Shown piece after piece: positions 36,112 to 45,453 of a DNA stretch of 64,000 bases. Under the pieces are notes generated by a model. It had not been told where the DNA came from. It worked only from the letters and a program-made list of their open reading frames with translations, and made no database searches. The stretch comes from Mucilaginibacter aquaedulcis (GTDB lineage: Bacteria; Bacteroidota; Bacteroidia; Sphingobacteriales; Sphingobacteriaceae). Location of the stretch: positions 1,798,001 through 1,862,000 of the forward strand of contig NZ_JAUFPR010000002.1 in assembly GCF_030409325.1 (NCBI RefSeq), in the 5' to 3' direction. Each line of letters starts with the position of its first letter. Positions within the stretch are counted from its first letter, which is position 1. Made by a program: the position numbers and the translations under genes.

Positions 36112-36666
36112 ATGAACAATATTCTATTCTTTGGCGATAGTCTTACAGCTGGCTATGGCTTAAAAGATGCTAAAACAGAATCGCTTCCGGCACTTATACA
36201 GCAAAAAATTAACACCGCACAGTTACCTTATCATGTAATTAATGGTGGTTTAAGCGGGGATACATCAGCCGGAGGGCTTTTACGTTTAGATTATTGGACA
36301 AACCGCCCCATTAATGTATTTGTGCTGGAATTGGGTATCAATGATATTATTCGGGGAATTTCGCCCCAAACTACTCACAAAAACCTGCAAGCCATCATCA
36401 ACAAGGTAAAACTTAAATTTCCTGCTATAAAGCTGGCCTTGATGGGTATGGAAATTCCGGCATTTATCCCCGGAGCATTCGCTGCTGAGTTCAGGGCCAT
36501 ATTCCGGAAGCTGGCAGATACCAATCAAATGGCTTTTGTACCTTTTTATCTGGCCGATGTAGCCGGTAAACCTCATCTTAACCTTCCGGATATGCTTCAT
36601 CCATCTGCCGATGGTTATCGTATTATGGCCAACAATGTTTGGCCCACGCTGCGTCCATTACTGTAA
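36112..36666 (+). CDS. SGNH/GDSL esterase (TesA/arylesterase-like)
   Basis: A 184-residue TesA-type hydrolase. Block I is ILFFGDSLTAGYGL (Ser about 10), followed by the NGGLSGDTSAGG glycine block, LELGINDIIRG (Asn) and DMLHPSADGY (Asp-His). It has no signal peptide, so it is cytoplasmic, unlike E. coli TesA. Likely substrates are thioesters or short esters. The size and motif spacing are typical. Confidence 0.9.
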   Translation: MNNILFFGDSLTAGYGLKDAKTESLPALIQQKINTAQLPYHVINGGLSGDTSAGGLLRLDYWTNRPINVFVLELGINDIIRGISPQTTHKNLQAIINKVKLKFPAIKLALMGMEIPAFIPGAFAAEFRAIFRKLADTNQMAFVPFYLADVAGKPHLNLPDMLHPSADGYRIMANNVWPTLRPLL

Positions 36667-36839
36667 CTATCCTATAAACGGGCAGACAGTACAGGATAGT
36701 TAGCCTTGCATAAACCAAAATATCCTTTTAACATTGTTGTTAACCTCATTAACTTAATGTTTGAAACAAGCTTTTACCTTTTACCCGCTCGCTTGCTAAA
36801 AGCATTTAATGTTTTTATAAACCGTTTTGAAACATTTAT

Positions 36840-39530
36840 ATGAATAAATCTTTATGTAAGCCAGTGCTTTACATTGCTTTATTGCTTGGTAGTGTCATTA
36901 CTCAACCTGCAGATGCTCAAACACCAGGCAAAGCCACAGGCTTACAATCAGAACATTTGATTAATCCTATCGGCCTTGATTCGCAGCACCCTCGTTTAAG
37001 CTGGCAAATGGCTGATAACAGAGAAGGTGCTACTCAAACTGCTTACCAGCTTATTGCAGGTACCGATTCTGTGGCAGTAAGTTCAGGTAAAGGCGACAGC
37101 TGGCTAACCGCAAAGATTTCATCAGCAGCAAATTTGGTTAGTTATCAGGGCAAAGCATTACTTCCATTTACCAAATACTACTGGCGTGTACAATTATGGG
37201 ATGGAACAGGCAAAAGACTCCAACCATCATCCATTGCCAGTTTTGAAACCGGCATGATGGATATGCGCAATTGGAAAGGTTCATGGATAAGCGATAATAA
37301 AGGTATTGCCGTTAACCCTGCCCCCTATTTTCGGCATACGTTTAAAGTAGCCAAGCAAATACGTTCGGCAAGAGCCTACATTGCCGTTGCTGGTTTGTAC
37401 GAAATGTATATTAATGGGCAAAAAATTGGTAACCATCGCCTTGACCCAATGTATACCCGGTTTGACAGGCGTACCTTATATGTAGCTTACGATGTTACCG
37501 CGCAGTTGCAAGAAGGTAAAAATGCGATAGGCGTGTTGCTTGGTAACGGCTGGTATAATCACCAGAGTACTGCCGTATGGTACTTTCACCAGGCACCATG
37601 GCGCGGTCGCCCTACTTTTTGTATGGATCTGCGTATCACTTATATCGATGGCTCTGTTGAAACTGTAACGTCAAACACAGAATGGAAAACATCGCTGAGC
37701 CCGGTAGTTTTTAACAGTATTTATACTGCCGAACATTACGATGCCCGAAAAGAACAACCCGGTTGGAACACTCCAAACTTTGTTGACAGTACCTGGAAAC
37801 CGGCTATTTTCCGGTCTGCTCCTTCTCAGAACATTGTAGCGCAAAGCTTGCAGCCTATCCGCAATGTAGAAGAAATAGCCTCTAAAACTATCACCAAAGT
37901 TGATAACAACCTGTGGGTATTTGATATTGGCCGTAACATATCCGGCGTTAGTAAAACTACTGTAAAGGGCGATTCGGGTACAGTGATCCGTCTGAAACAT
38001 GCAGAACGGTTAAACAAGAACGGCCATGTTGATCAATCCAATATCGATCTGCATTACAGGCCAACTGACGATAAAGATCCTTTTCAAACCGATATATTTA
38101 TCCTGAGCGGCAAAGGCGAGGAAACCTTCATGCCAAAGTTTAATTACAAAGGCTTTCAATATGTTGAGGTTAGTAGCAGCAAACCCATTGAGCTTACCAA
38201 AGAAAGCCTTAAAGCCTATTTTATGCACAGCGATGTTGCGCCTATTGGTACCGTAACATCGTCAAACAAAACCATAAACCAAATCTGGGAGGCAACCAAC
38301 AACTCGTACTTGAGCAATCTTTTCGGCTATCCTACCGATTGCCCTCAACGCGAAAAGAACGGCTGGACAGGCGATGCACACATTGCCAGTGAAACCGGCC
38401 TGTATAACTTTGACGCCATAACTATTTACGAAAAATGGCTTGCCGACCACCGAGATGAGCAGCAGCCCAATGGTGTACTGCCATCTATTATCCCAACTGG
38501 TGGCTGGGGTTATGAATGGGGTAACGGTCCCGACTGGACGAGTACCATTGCCATTATTCCATGGAATATCTATATGTTTTACGGCGATAGCAAGTTACTT
38601 GCTGATAGCTATACAAGCATTCAGAAATATGTAAACCATATCAATGAACTTTACCCTACAGGCTTAACAACCTGGGGCCTGGGCGATTGGGTACCGGTAA
38701 AATCGGTATCGCCGGTTGAGCTTACCTCATCTGTATATTATTATGCTGATGCGAGCATATTGGCTAAGGCCGCCAGAATATTAGGCAAGCAAGCCGATTT
38801 TGCGAAATACTCGGCATTGGCAACCAAAATTAAAAATGCCATCAACGCTAAATACCTGAATACCGAAACCGGCATATATGGTAAAGGTTTGCAGACAGAA
38901 TTAAGCGTACCTCTTTACTGGGATGTTGTTCCTAAAAACATGAAGGGTAAAGTGGCGGCCAATCTGGCCAAACGTGTTGAGGCTGATAATTTTCACCTTG
39001 ATGTGGGTATTTTAGGTGCGAAAGCAATTTTGGGTGCATTGAGTGATAATGGTTACGCCGATGTTGCTTACAAAATAGCATCGCAGGAAACCTACCCTTC
39101 ATGGGGCTGGTGGATGGTTAATGGCGCTACCACCTTATATGAAAACTGGAAGATTGATGCCAAGTCTGACATTTCCCTCAATCATATTATGTTTGGCGAA
39201 ATAGGAGCCTGGCTGTTTAAGGGCATAGCGGGGATTCATGCAGATCAGAATCATCCGGGTTTCAAAAACGTGATACTGCAGCCTCATTTTGCACCGGGCC
39301 TAAATGAGTTTACCGCTACTCATAATGGGCCTTATGGTGAAATAATATCTTCATGGCAGCGCACAGGCAATGCAGTAATATATAAAGTTACTATACCTGC
39401 AAATTCAAGGGCTTCTATTACTTTTCCGCAGGGTAAAGTTTACCAGGGCGCCAAGCTAATTAGTAGTGCACAACCGTATAAGGTGAGTGCCGGAAATTAC
39501 ACTTTTGAAGTAAAGACCTCTGCCAATTGA
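36840..39530 (+). CDS. Alpha-L-rhamnosidase (GH78), exported
   Basis: An 896-residue secreted glycosidase that releases alpha-L-rhamnose from plant glycosides or polysaccharides. A signal peptide (ending QPADAQ) is followed by the N-terminal Bac_rhamnosid_N domain with the LINPIGLDSQHPRLSWQM opening. Next comes the (alpha/alpha)6 barrel with the active-site segment DCPQREKNGWTGDAH (about 500-514; acidic residues on the GH78 scheme), then a C-terminal beta domain. No SusCD pair or other glycosidases adjoin it, so it is not in an obvious polysaccharide utilisation locus. Direct repeats of TTTGAAACA upstream may be regulatory. Confidence 0.93.
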   Translation: MNKSLCKPVLYIALLLGSVITQPADAQTPGKATGLQSEHLINPIGLDSQHPRLSWQMADNREGATQTAYQLIAGTDSVAVSSGKGDSWLTAKISSAANLVSYQGKALLPFTKYYWRVQLWDGTGKRLQPSSIASFETGMMDMRNWKGSWISDNKGIAVNPAPYFRHTFKVAKQIRSARAYIAVAGLYEMYINGQKIGNHRLDPMYTRFDRRTLYVAYDVTAQLQEGKNAIGVLLGNGWYNHQSTAVWYFHQAPWRGRPTFCMDLRITYIDGSVETVTSNTEWKTSLSPVVFNSIYTAEHYDARKEQPGWNTPNFVDSTWKPAIFRSAPSQNIVAQSLQPIRNVEEIASKTITKVDNNLWVFDIGRNISGVSKTTVKGDSGTVIRLKHAERLNKNGHVDQSNIDLHYRPTDDKDPFQTDIFILSGKGEETFMPKFNYKGFQYVEVSSSKPIELTKESLKAYFMHSDVAPIGTVTSSNKTINQIWEATNNSYLSNLFGYPTDCPQREKNGWTGDAHIASETGLYNFDAITIYEKWLADHRDEQQPNGVLPSIIPTGGWGYEWGNGPDWTSTIAIIPWNIYMFYGDSKLLADSYTSIQKYVNHINELYPTGLTTWGLGDWVPVKSVSPVELTSSVYYYADASILAKAARILGKQADFAKYSALATKIKNAINAKYLNTETGIYGKGLQTELSVPLYWDVVPKNMKGKVAANLAKRVEADNFHLDVGILGAKAILGALSDNGYADVAYKIASQETYPSWGWWMVNGATTLYENWKIDAKSDISLNHIMFGEIGAWLFKGIAGIHADQNHPGFKNVILQPHFAPGLNEFTATHNGPYGEIISSWQRTGNAVIYKVTIPANSRASITFPQGKVYQGAKLISSAQPYKVSAGNYTFEVKTSAN

Positions 39531-39584
39531 CATAGGTTTTTCATATTAATATTTCCTTAACATCAAATGACCCTATCCTGACAG

Positions 39585-39612
39585 GCCGGTTACTCAACCG
39601 GCTTGTTTTGTA
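39585..39612 (+). terminator. Terminator after the GH78 gene
   Basis: A 7-bp GC-rich stem (gccggtt / aaccggc, loop actc) followed by ttgttttg, 55 bp after the stop codon. Confidence 0.82.
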
Positions 39613-39614
39613 TA

Positions 39615-39622
39615 TATTTTTG
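39615..39622 (+). promoter_or_regulatory. -7 box of the START-domain gene
   Basis: TATTTTTG, an exact TAnnTTTG match, 26 bp before the ATG at 39648 and directly after the upstream terminator. This supports that ATG over the TTG at 39603. Confidence 0.55.
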
Positions 39623-39647
39623 TTACATAATATTAGTCCGGCTAATC

Positions 39648-40292
39648 ATGTACAAAAAAATAACTTTAACCCTGCTCTTTTTACTCACTTTAATTATAGC
39701 TAAAGCTGAGGAACCCTGGTCATTAAGCACTAATAAAGAAGGCATTAAAGTTTACACGCGCCACGTACCTGATTCAAAAATAAAGGCCATTAAGGTTGAA
39801 TGTACCCTGAATGCAACTCCAGCTCAATTGGTTGCCGTGCTGCTGGATATAAATGGCAGCTTGGATTGGGTTTATCATACCAAATCTGTTAGCTTAATTA
39901 AACAGGTATCTCCAACAGAATTATATTATTATTCAGAAGTTAACATCCCCTGGCCGGTTCATAACCGCGATTTTATAGCCCACATTAAAGTTACCCAGGA
40001 CCCCGCTACTAAGGTAATCACCGTTGACGCCCCTTGCCTTCCTGATATGGTGCCGGTTAAAGATGGCATAGTACGCATTGAGCACTCTGTTGGTAAATGG
40101 ATAATTACCCCCGCAGATAGCGGACAGGTAAAAGTAGAATATACCCTTCACTTAGATCCCGGAGGCAGCGTGCCCGCCTGGCTGCTTAATATGTTCATTA
40201 CCCAGGGCCCTACCGAAAGCTTTAAAAAGCTAAAAGTTCAGCTTCAAAAAAACACTTATAAAAACGCTAAGCTGGCCTACGTAACCGAATAA
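39648..40292 (+). CDS. START-domain (lipid-binding fold) secreted protein
   Basis: A 214-residue protein with a signal peptide (ending IAKA) and a START/SRPBCC domain. The opening WSLSTNKEGIKVYTRHV, DWVYHTKSVSLIKQ, the PWPVHNRDF motif (about 95-103) and the C-terminal helix GPTESFKKLKVQL are characteristic of the START group. Such proteins bind lipids or sterol-like molecules in a deep cavity. The export signal places it in the periplasm. The ligand is unknown. Confidence 0.85.
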   Translation: MYKKITLTLLFLLTLIIAKAEEPWSLSTNKEGIKVYTRHVPDSKIKAIKVECTLNATPAQLVAVLLDINGSLDWVYHTKSVSLIKQVSPTELYYYSEVNIPWPVHNRDFIAHIKVTQDPATKVITVDAPCLPDMVPVKDGIVRIEHSVGKWIITPADSGQVKVEYTLHLDPGGSVPAWLLNMFITQGPTESFKKLKVQLQKNTYKNAKLAYVTE

Positions 40293-40583
40293 GTTCCCCC
40301 TTAAAATAGTTTGATATAAGTGATAAATTAGCCGTTTTTTACGCTAATTATCATTAATCTTTTGCAAAAAAAGCTGATAACACTTGTCAACAATCGCCGT
40401 AATTTCGTTGTTTAGCATGCAGCTGTATAAACTACATTGATGAGCAGATAAACCAATTAAGTATCGCATAACCCCTGCCAGCAAGGTAATTCTTTGTTTA
40501 AAAACTCTTAAAGACACTTAAGGATGGTTTTACCGCGTATACTGCTAATATTGCTTTAACCAATTAAAGTAAAAAACTATAAA
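40293..40583 (+). other. Upstream region of the lut operon
   Basis: About 290 bases without a gene. An imperfect inverted repeat (gataaattagc / gctaattatc, 40322-40352) lies near its start and may terminate the START gene transcript. I see no exact TAnnTTTG box or recognised operator before lutA. No LutR-like regulator gene adjoins. Confidence 0.45.
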
Positions 40584-41327
40584 ATGAAGGTAGCTTTATT
40601 TGTACCATGCTATGTTGACCAGTTTTATCCCGGGGCAGCAATAGCCACGCTACAATTACTTGAAAAACTGGGTGTTGATGTACACTATCCTAAAAATCAA
40701 ACCTGCTGCGGCCAACCTATGGCCAACTCCGGTTATGAACATCTCACTACTGGTTGCAATAATTTATTCGTTGATAATTTTTCAGGATACGATTATATCG
40801 TGTGCCCATCGGGCAGTTGCACATTGCATATAAAAGAACATTTGCATTCGCCGGAGAAGGAAGAACAAGCTATTGAGATACGCAAAAGGGTTTATGAACT
40901 TACCGAGTTTTTAGTTGATGTATTAAAGGTTGAAAATCTGCAGGCCAATTTTCCTTACAAGGTTGGCTTACACAATAGCTGCCATGGCTTGCGTGGCTTA
41001 AAAATATCACAAATGAGCGAGCTGGTTGCACCGGCTTTTAGTAAACCCGCTCATCTGCTTAATATGGTGCAAGGGCTTGAGCTGGTACAACTGGGCCGGC
41101 AGGATGACTGCTGTGGCTTTGGCGGAACGTTTTGCGTTGCCGAAGAAGCAGTATCCTCAAAAATGGGAAAAGACCGTGTGGAAGATCATATTGAACATGG
41201 GGCAGAATACATCACCTCTGCCGATCTTTCATGTTTGATGCACATGGAAGGTATTTTACGCAGGCAAAACAGTAATGTTAAAGTAATTCATGTTGCAGAA
41301 ATCTTAAACCATAGCAGCCATGAGTAA
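40584..41327 (+). CDS. lutA: L-lactate oxidation complex subunit LutA (CCG-domain Fe-S protein)
   Basis: A 247-residue cytoplasmic protein with two CCG domains, NQTCCGQPMANSG (about 39-48) and DDCCGFGGTF (about 176-185). These bind a non-canonical Fe-S cluster, as in heterodisulfide reductase B and glycolate oxidase GlcF. With LutB and LutC it oxidises L-lactate to pyruvate. It overlaps lutB by 8 bp. The operon order and sizes match the B. subtilis lutABC system. Confidence 0.94.
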   Translation: MKVALFVPCYVDQFYPGAAIATLQLLEKLGVDVHYPKNQTCCGQPMANSGYEHLTTGCNNLFVDNFSGYDYIVCPSGSCTLHIKEHLHSPEKEEQAIEIRKRVYELTEFLVDVLKVENLQANFPYKVGLHNSCHGLRGLKISQMSELVAPAFSKPAHLLNMVQGLELVQLGRQDDCCGFGGTFCVAEEAVSSKMGKDRVEDHIEHGAEYITSADLSCLMHMEGILRRQNSNVKVIHVAEILNHSSHE

Positions 41328-42705
41328 TAGTACCACCAAAAGCCACGCGGAATTAGCGGCAGCCTTTAATAAAGATGAACCGCGTGTTGACTGGCACGAC
41401 GAAACCCTTTGGTGGGTACGCGCCAAACGTGATATTGCCGCCCACAAACTGCCTGAATGGGAACTGCTGCGCGAAACAGCGTCGCAGATCAAAAACAACG
41501 TATTATCAAACCTGAGCAGTTACCTGGAACAGTTTGAAGCCAACGCCCTTAAAAATGGTTTAGTGGTTCACTGGGCTGCCGATGCAGCCGAGCATAACCA
41601 GATAATTCATAAATTGTTGGCCGACCGGGGTATTAACCGCATGGTTAAAAGCAAATCAATGCTTACCGAGGAGTGCCATTTGAACGAATATCTGAAAGAA
41701 CATGGCGTTGATGTAATAGATTCTGATTTAGGAGAACGTATTGTTCAACTGGCCAATGAACCTCCCAGCCACATTGTGCTGCCATGTATCCATAAAAAGA
41801 AAGAAGAAATAGGCGATATCTTCCATGAACACCTGGGTTCAGCTAAAGGCGAATCGGATCCTAAAATATTAACTGAAACTGCCCGCCAGCATTTGCGTGA
41901 GGTATTTTTGACCCGTCGGGCCGCGCTTACCGGTGTTAACTTTGCCATAGCCGAAACGGGGGAGTTTGTCATTTGCACCAATGAGGGCAATGCCGATATG
42001 GGTGCCCATCTGGCCGAAATCCATATAGCCTCCATGGGCCTCGAAAAGATCATTCCGGAAAGAAAGCATTTGGGTGTTTTTTTACGTCTGCTTACCCGCA
42101 GCGCTACGGGCCAGCCTATTACTACCTACTCCAGCCATTTTAAAAAACCACAGGATGGCCGCGAAATTCACATTGTGATTGTGGATAATGGCCGCAGCAT
42201 ACAGTTAGGTCGCGAGGATTTCCGCAACTCTTTAAAATGCATTCGTTGCGGTGCTTGTATGAACACTTGTCCGGTTTACCGTAAAAGCGGTGGTCACAGC
42301 TATCATACTGCCATCGCCGGCCCAATAGGCTCAATCCTGGCGCCAAACCTGGATATGAAAAAATATGCCGACCTACCCTTTGCATCCACCCTTTGCGGAT
42401 CATGCAGTAACGTTTGCCCGGTTAAGATCAATATTCATGATCAGCTTTATAAATGGCGGCAGGTAATTGTAAAAGAAGGTTATAGCCCTACTGCAAAAAC
42501 AATAGCTATGAAAGCTATGGCGTTCACCTTGTCATCGCCAGCCTTATATAGGACAGGAGGTAAGGTTGGCCGTTGGGTATTTAAACATGCACCATTTGCA
42601 GTAAATAACCAGCAAAACCCATGGTTTAAACACCGAGAAATGCCTAAAGCACCCGAACAATCCTTCGGCGAGTGGTACAGCAAAAGAAAGGAAGAAAAGA
42701 AATAA
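41320..42705 (+). CDS. lutB: L-lactate oxidation complex subunit LutB
   Basis: A 461-residue protein joining an N-terminal LUD-type domain (GVNFAIAETGEFVICTNEGNADM, about 205-227) with a C-terminal ferredoxin-like part. The latter carries two 4Fe-4S motifs, CIRCGACMNTCPVY (about 307-320) and CGSCSNVCPVK (about 357-367). It passes electrons from lactate towards the respiratory chain. It overlaps lutA and shares one base with the lutC start (TAATG), so translation is coupled. Confidence 0.95.
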   Translation: MSNSTTKSHAELAAAFNKDEPRVDWHDETLWWVRAKRDIAAHKLPEWELLRETASQIKNNVLSNLSSYLEQFEANALKNGLVVHWAADAAEHNQIIHKLLADRGINRMVKSKSMLTEECHLNEYLKEHGVDVIDSDLGERIVQLANEPPSHIVLPCIHKKKEEIGDIFHEHLGSAKGESDPKILTETARQHLREVFLTRRAALTGVNFAIAETGEFVICTNEGNADMGAHLAEIHIASMGLEKIIPERKHLGVFLRLLTRSATGQPITTYSSHFKKPQDGREIHIVIVDNGRSIQLGREDFRNSLKCIRCGACMNTCPVYRKSGGHSYHTAIAGPIGSILAPNLDMKKYADLPFASTLCGSCSNVCPVKINIHDQLYKWRQVIVKEGYSPTAKTIAMKAMAFTLSSPALYRTGGKVGRWVFKHAPFAVNNQQNPWFKHREMPKAPEQSFGEWYSKRKEEKK

Positions 42706-43298
42706 TGAGCAGGGACAAAATATTAGCGGCAGTAAAAAAAAACGAATTTACCCAGACTCAGCTGCCCGATCTGGAAATACTAACTACGTTAACTGATAAC
42801 CCTGGCGATCTGACACAGCAATACATCACTATAGCCAGTGCCGGGGGCAGCTTTGTATATGAAGTGGCCGATATGGAAGCTATCAAAACCATTCTGCACA
42901 AGGAGTTTAAACCTGATGTAAAAATCATATCGGGCATTAAAGAGTTTGACGAATATACTTATGCAGGTGCTGTAGCTAATGAACTGGCGCACAGTTTTGC
43001 AGATGTTGAACTAACCATTTTACAGGCAGGCTTTGGCGTAGCCGAAAACGGTGCATTATGGCTCACCGAAACCCAGATGAATGTACGGGTGTTACCTTTT
43101 ATAAGCCAGCACCTGGCTGTTATTATTAGCCGAGGATTCCTTGTACCAACCATGGCTCAGGCATACGCCAAAATTGGCAATACCGATTATGGTTACGGAG
43201 CATTTATATCCGGCCCTTCAAAAACGGCAGACATTGAGCAATCTTTGGTTATTGGGGCTCACGGGCCACGCAGCTTATCTGTTTTTATATTACCATAG
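42705..43298 (+). CDS. lutC: L-lactate oxidation complex subunit LutC (LUD domain)
   Basis: A 197-residue LUD-domain protein, the third component of the lactate oxidation complex. The family segments AGFGVAENGALWLTE (about 105-120), FISQHLAVIISR and the C-terminal GPSKTADIEQSLVIGAHGPRSLSV, which marks the nucleotide/substrate-binding loop, are all present. The ATG at 42705 overlaps the lutB stop and is preferred to a GTG 33 bp upstream. A terminator follows 28 bp downstream. Confidence 0.94.
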   Translation: MSRDKILAAVKKNEFTQTQLPDLEILTTLTDNPGDLTQQYITIASAGGSFVYEVADMEAIKTILHKEFKPDVKIISGIKEFDEYTYAGAVANELAHSFADVELTILQAGFGVAENGALWLTETQMNVRVLPFISQHLAVIISRGFLVPTMAQAYAKIGNTDYGYGAFISGPSKTADIEQSLVIGAHGPRSLSVFILP

Positions 43299-43326
43299 CC
43301 CTTTTTAAATTAACTCCATATATGCG

Positions 43327-43357
43327 GCCTGTTGTAGTAAATACAGCAGGCTTTTTT
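43327..43357 (+). terminator. Terminator of the lutABC operon
   Basis: A 10-bp stem (gcctgttgta / tacagcaggc, one G-T pair, loop gtaaa) followed by six T, starting 28 bp after lutC. Confidence 0.88.
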
Positions 43358-43426
43358 ATTCCACATCAAGTTCATTATCAGTACATTTATACAATGTGAC
43401 ACAGTCATGAAAAATAGCTATTGTTT

Positions 43427-43451
43427 AAATATACCAATTGGTATATTTTTG
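43427..43451 (+). promoter_or_regulatory. 22-bp palindromic TetR-type operator overlapping the SDR promoter
   Basis: A perfect palindrome at 43427-43448 centred on TACCAA/TTGGTA. An exact -7 box TATTTTTG at 43444-43451 overlaps its right arm, so a bound repressor would block the promoter. The same core (TACCA-R-TTGGTA) recurs before the TetR gene at 44327-44338. Confidence 0.8.
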
Positions 43452-43474
43452 TATCATCAAAAAACAACATCAAA

Positions 43475-44215
43475 ATGAAAGCTTCACAAAACACTGTACT
43501 TATTACCGGCGGAAGCGCAGGAATAGGTTTTGAAATTGCTAAACAATTATCAGCTAAAAACAATCATGTAATTATAGTTGGCCGTAATGCCGAGCGCTTA
43601 CAAAAAGCTGCAGACCAATTGCAAAATGTAACCGCCATTAATGCTGATATTGCTGATGCCGCCGATGTAGACAAACTGGTAAACACCTTAAACAATGATT
43701 TCCCTTCATTAAATATAGTGATCAATAATGCGGGCTACGCCACACTTAACAGCATTGTTGATGATAACGATATTTTTGAACAAGCCGGTGCAGAAATGCA
43801 TACCAATTACCTATCGGTGTTAAGGCTTAATCAAAAACTATTGCCGCTGCTTAAAAAGCAACAAGAGTCTGCTATAGTAAATGTGTCATCAATAGTTGCA
43901 TTTGTACCCGGCAAGTTAACCGCAACTTATTCTGCCACAAAAGCAGCATTACACTCTTACTCGCAGGCATTAAGGCTTGCTTTGGCCGATACTTCAGTTA
44001 AAGTATTTGAATTGATGCCGCCTTTGGTTGATACCGAATTTTCTGCAGAGATCGGTGGCCACAAAGGCATCCCAGCCTCACAAGTTGCTGATGAATTTAT
44101 AGCCAGCCTTGAAAACGACAACTATGAGATCAGGGTTGCCGGTACAGAGCAGCTTTATCAATTATTTCTTTCTTCGCCTGCCGAAGCCTTAAAAGCAATG
44201 AATGCGCCAAGGTAA
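43475..44215 (+). CDS. Short-chain dehydrogenase (DltE-like SDR)
   Basis: A 246-residue classical SDR. Cofactor motif TGGSAGIGFEIA lies near 10-21, NNAG is in IVINNAGYAT, catalytic Ser is in NVSSIVAF, and YxxxK is in TYSATKAALHSY. The substrate is unknown. The promoter carries a palindrome identical at its core to the one before the TetR gene 130 bp downstream, so this SDR is very probably repressed by that regulator. The ATG at 43475 fits the short leader from the overlapping -7 box and the normal SDR N-terminus. Confidence 0.9.
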   Translation: MKASQNTVLITGGSAGIGFEIAKQLSAKNNHVIIVGRNAERLQKAADQLQNVTAINADIADAADVDKLVNTLNNDFPSLNIVINNAGYATLNSIVDDNDIFEQAGAEMHTNYLSVLRLNQKLLPLLKKQQESAIVNVSSIVAFVPGKLTATYSATKAALHSYSQALRLALADTSVKVFELMPPLVDTEFSAEIGGHKGIPASQVADEFIASLENDNYEIRVAGTEQLYQLFLSSPAEALKAMNAPR

Positions 44216-44228
44216 ATAGCTATTTACA

Positions 44229-44282
44229 AATAATTCCATGTAATCACTACTGAAAAGCAAGTGGTTGTATGGAATTATTGTT
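44229..44282 (+). terminator. Hairpin after the SDR gene
   Basis: An 11-bp outer stem aataattccat / atggaattatt with further inner pairing (CACT/AGTG) and a weak T-rich tail (gttgt). Probably terminates the SDR transcript. Confidence 0.55.
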
Positions 44283-44326
44283 GTAATGATACAATCATAA
44301 GTTTACCAAATACGTTAAAAATATAA

Positions 44327-44344
44327 TACCAGTTGGTACATTTG
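44327..44344 (+). promoter_or_regulatory. TetR operator and -7 box of the TetR gene
   Basis: TACCAGTTGGTA (44327-44338) matches the core of the operator at 43427-43448 except for one central base. An exact -7 box TACATTTG (44337-44344) overlaps its end, and the ATG follows after only 4 nt. Autorepression and a leaderless mRNA are implied. Confidence 0.75.
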
Positions 44345-44348
44345 TATT

Positions 44349-44951
44349 ATGGAAACCGAATTATCAAAAGCCGAACGAACCCGGCAGTTCATCATTGAGT
44401 CTACATCGGGGATCTTCAATAAAAAAGGATATGCAGGCACTTCGATGTCTGATTTAACTGAGGCTACCGGGCTTACCAAAGGCAGCATCTATGGTAATTT
44501 TAAAAATAAGGAAGAAGTTGCCGTTGCTGCGTTTGAATACAATACCGGTAAAGTTCGTAAACAGGTGGCTGCATTAATGGATAAGGCATCTACCTATTAT
44601 GAAAAATTGATGGTTTACTCCACCGTGTATCATAATTTCAGTAATAAAAATTTTCCTGAGGGTGGCTGCCCTATATTAAATACCGCCGTTGATGCTGATG
44701 ATACCAATCCGCTATTGAAGGAAAAGGTTGCACAGATAATTATAAAATGGAAAAAACGACTTGAAGACCTGATACAGGGGGGCATTGATGCCGGTGAATT
44801 TAAACCCGATACAGATGTGGCCCGAACAGCACTTACTATAATAGCATTGGTTGAAGGAGGCATCATGATAGCCCGGGTAACAGGCAAACCGGCTCATTTA
44901 GATACCATCCTAAAAACCATGCATTTACTGGTTACCGATCTTAAAATTTAA
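44349..44951 (+). CDS. TetR/AcrR-family repressor
   Basis: A 200-residue regulator with an N-terminal TetR helix-turn-helix (GIFNKKGYAGTSMSDLTEATGLTKGSIYGNF, about 20-52). The ligand domain belongs to the TetR_C_16-like group, with a Cys in EGGCPILNTAVD (about 103). It probably senses an electrophile or hydrophobic ligand. Its own promoter and the SDR promoter carry the same palindrome, so I infer autorepression and repression of the SDR. The start codon lies 4 nt after the -7 box. Confidence 0.92.
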   Translation: METELSKAERTRQFIIESTSGIFNKKGYAGTSMSDLTEATGLTKGSIYGNFKNKEEVAVAAFEYNTGKVRKQVAALMDKASTYYEKLMVYSTVYHNFSNKNFPEGGCPILNTAVDADDTNPLLKEKVAQIIIKWKKRLEDLIQGGIDAGEFKPDTDVARTALTIIALVEGGIMIARVTGKPAHLDTILKTMHLLVTDLKI

Positions 44952-45038
44952 CCTGTAACTTAATTATTACAGCAATAAGAATTTAGTTAAAAACAAAAGC
45001 TGTTTGCCAATCGTTATTAAGAGTACCAATTTAATAAT

Positions 45039-45437
45039 ATGCCTAAAAGAATTTTGATCCTTGATGATAGCGAGGATATACTCGAAGTGATGAAAGACAC
45101 ACTTGAGATGGAGGGTTACGAAGTTCAAAGTTTGAACTTTACGGATGATATTTGTAAGGCAGCCATTAGCTATAATGCTGATATGGTAATTCTGGATTAC
45201 ATTTTGTTTGGAATAAATGGCGGCGAACTTTGCCACATGCTGAAAACCACGCCCGAAACGGCACACATCCCGGTAATTATGGTTTCGGCTTATCCAAGGG
45301 TGTTAGAATCATTAGGCAACTATGGTTCTGATGCTTTTATTGCAAAACCCTTTAATCTTTCGGATATTACCGACACCATCAAAAGCTGTTTTTTAAAAGC
45401 AGGCAACGGCGTTGAACATGCTGATTGCGATCTCTAA
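45039..45437 (+). CDS. Single-domain response regulator
   Basis: A 132-residue receiver domain with no output domain. The acidic pair is in ILDDSED (9-12), phospho-Asp is in MVILDYILFG (about 53), Ser is in IMVSAYP, and Lys is in FIAKPFN. It may act as a phospho-sink or by protein contact. No kinase gene is next to it. Confidence 0.92.
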   Translation: MPKRILILDDSEDILEVMKDTLEMEGYEVQSLNFTDDICKAAISYNADMVILDYILFGINGGELCHMLKTTPETAHIPVIMVSAYPRVLESLGNYGSDAFIAKPFNLSDITDTIKSCFLKAGNGVEHADCDL

Positions 45438-45453
45438 CAAACTTATAGTACTC

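Noticed and set aside
40322..40352. Imperfect inverted repeat before lutA as an operator
   Set aside because: Its position just after the START gene and lack of a nearby -7 box fit a weak terminator better; evidence is too thin for a separate call.
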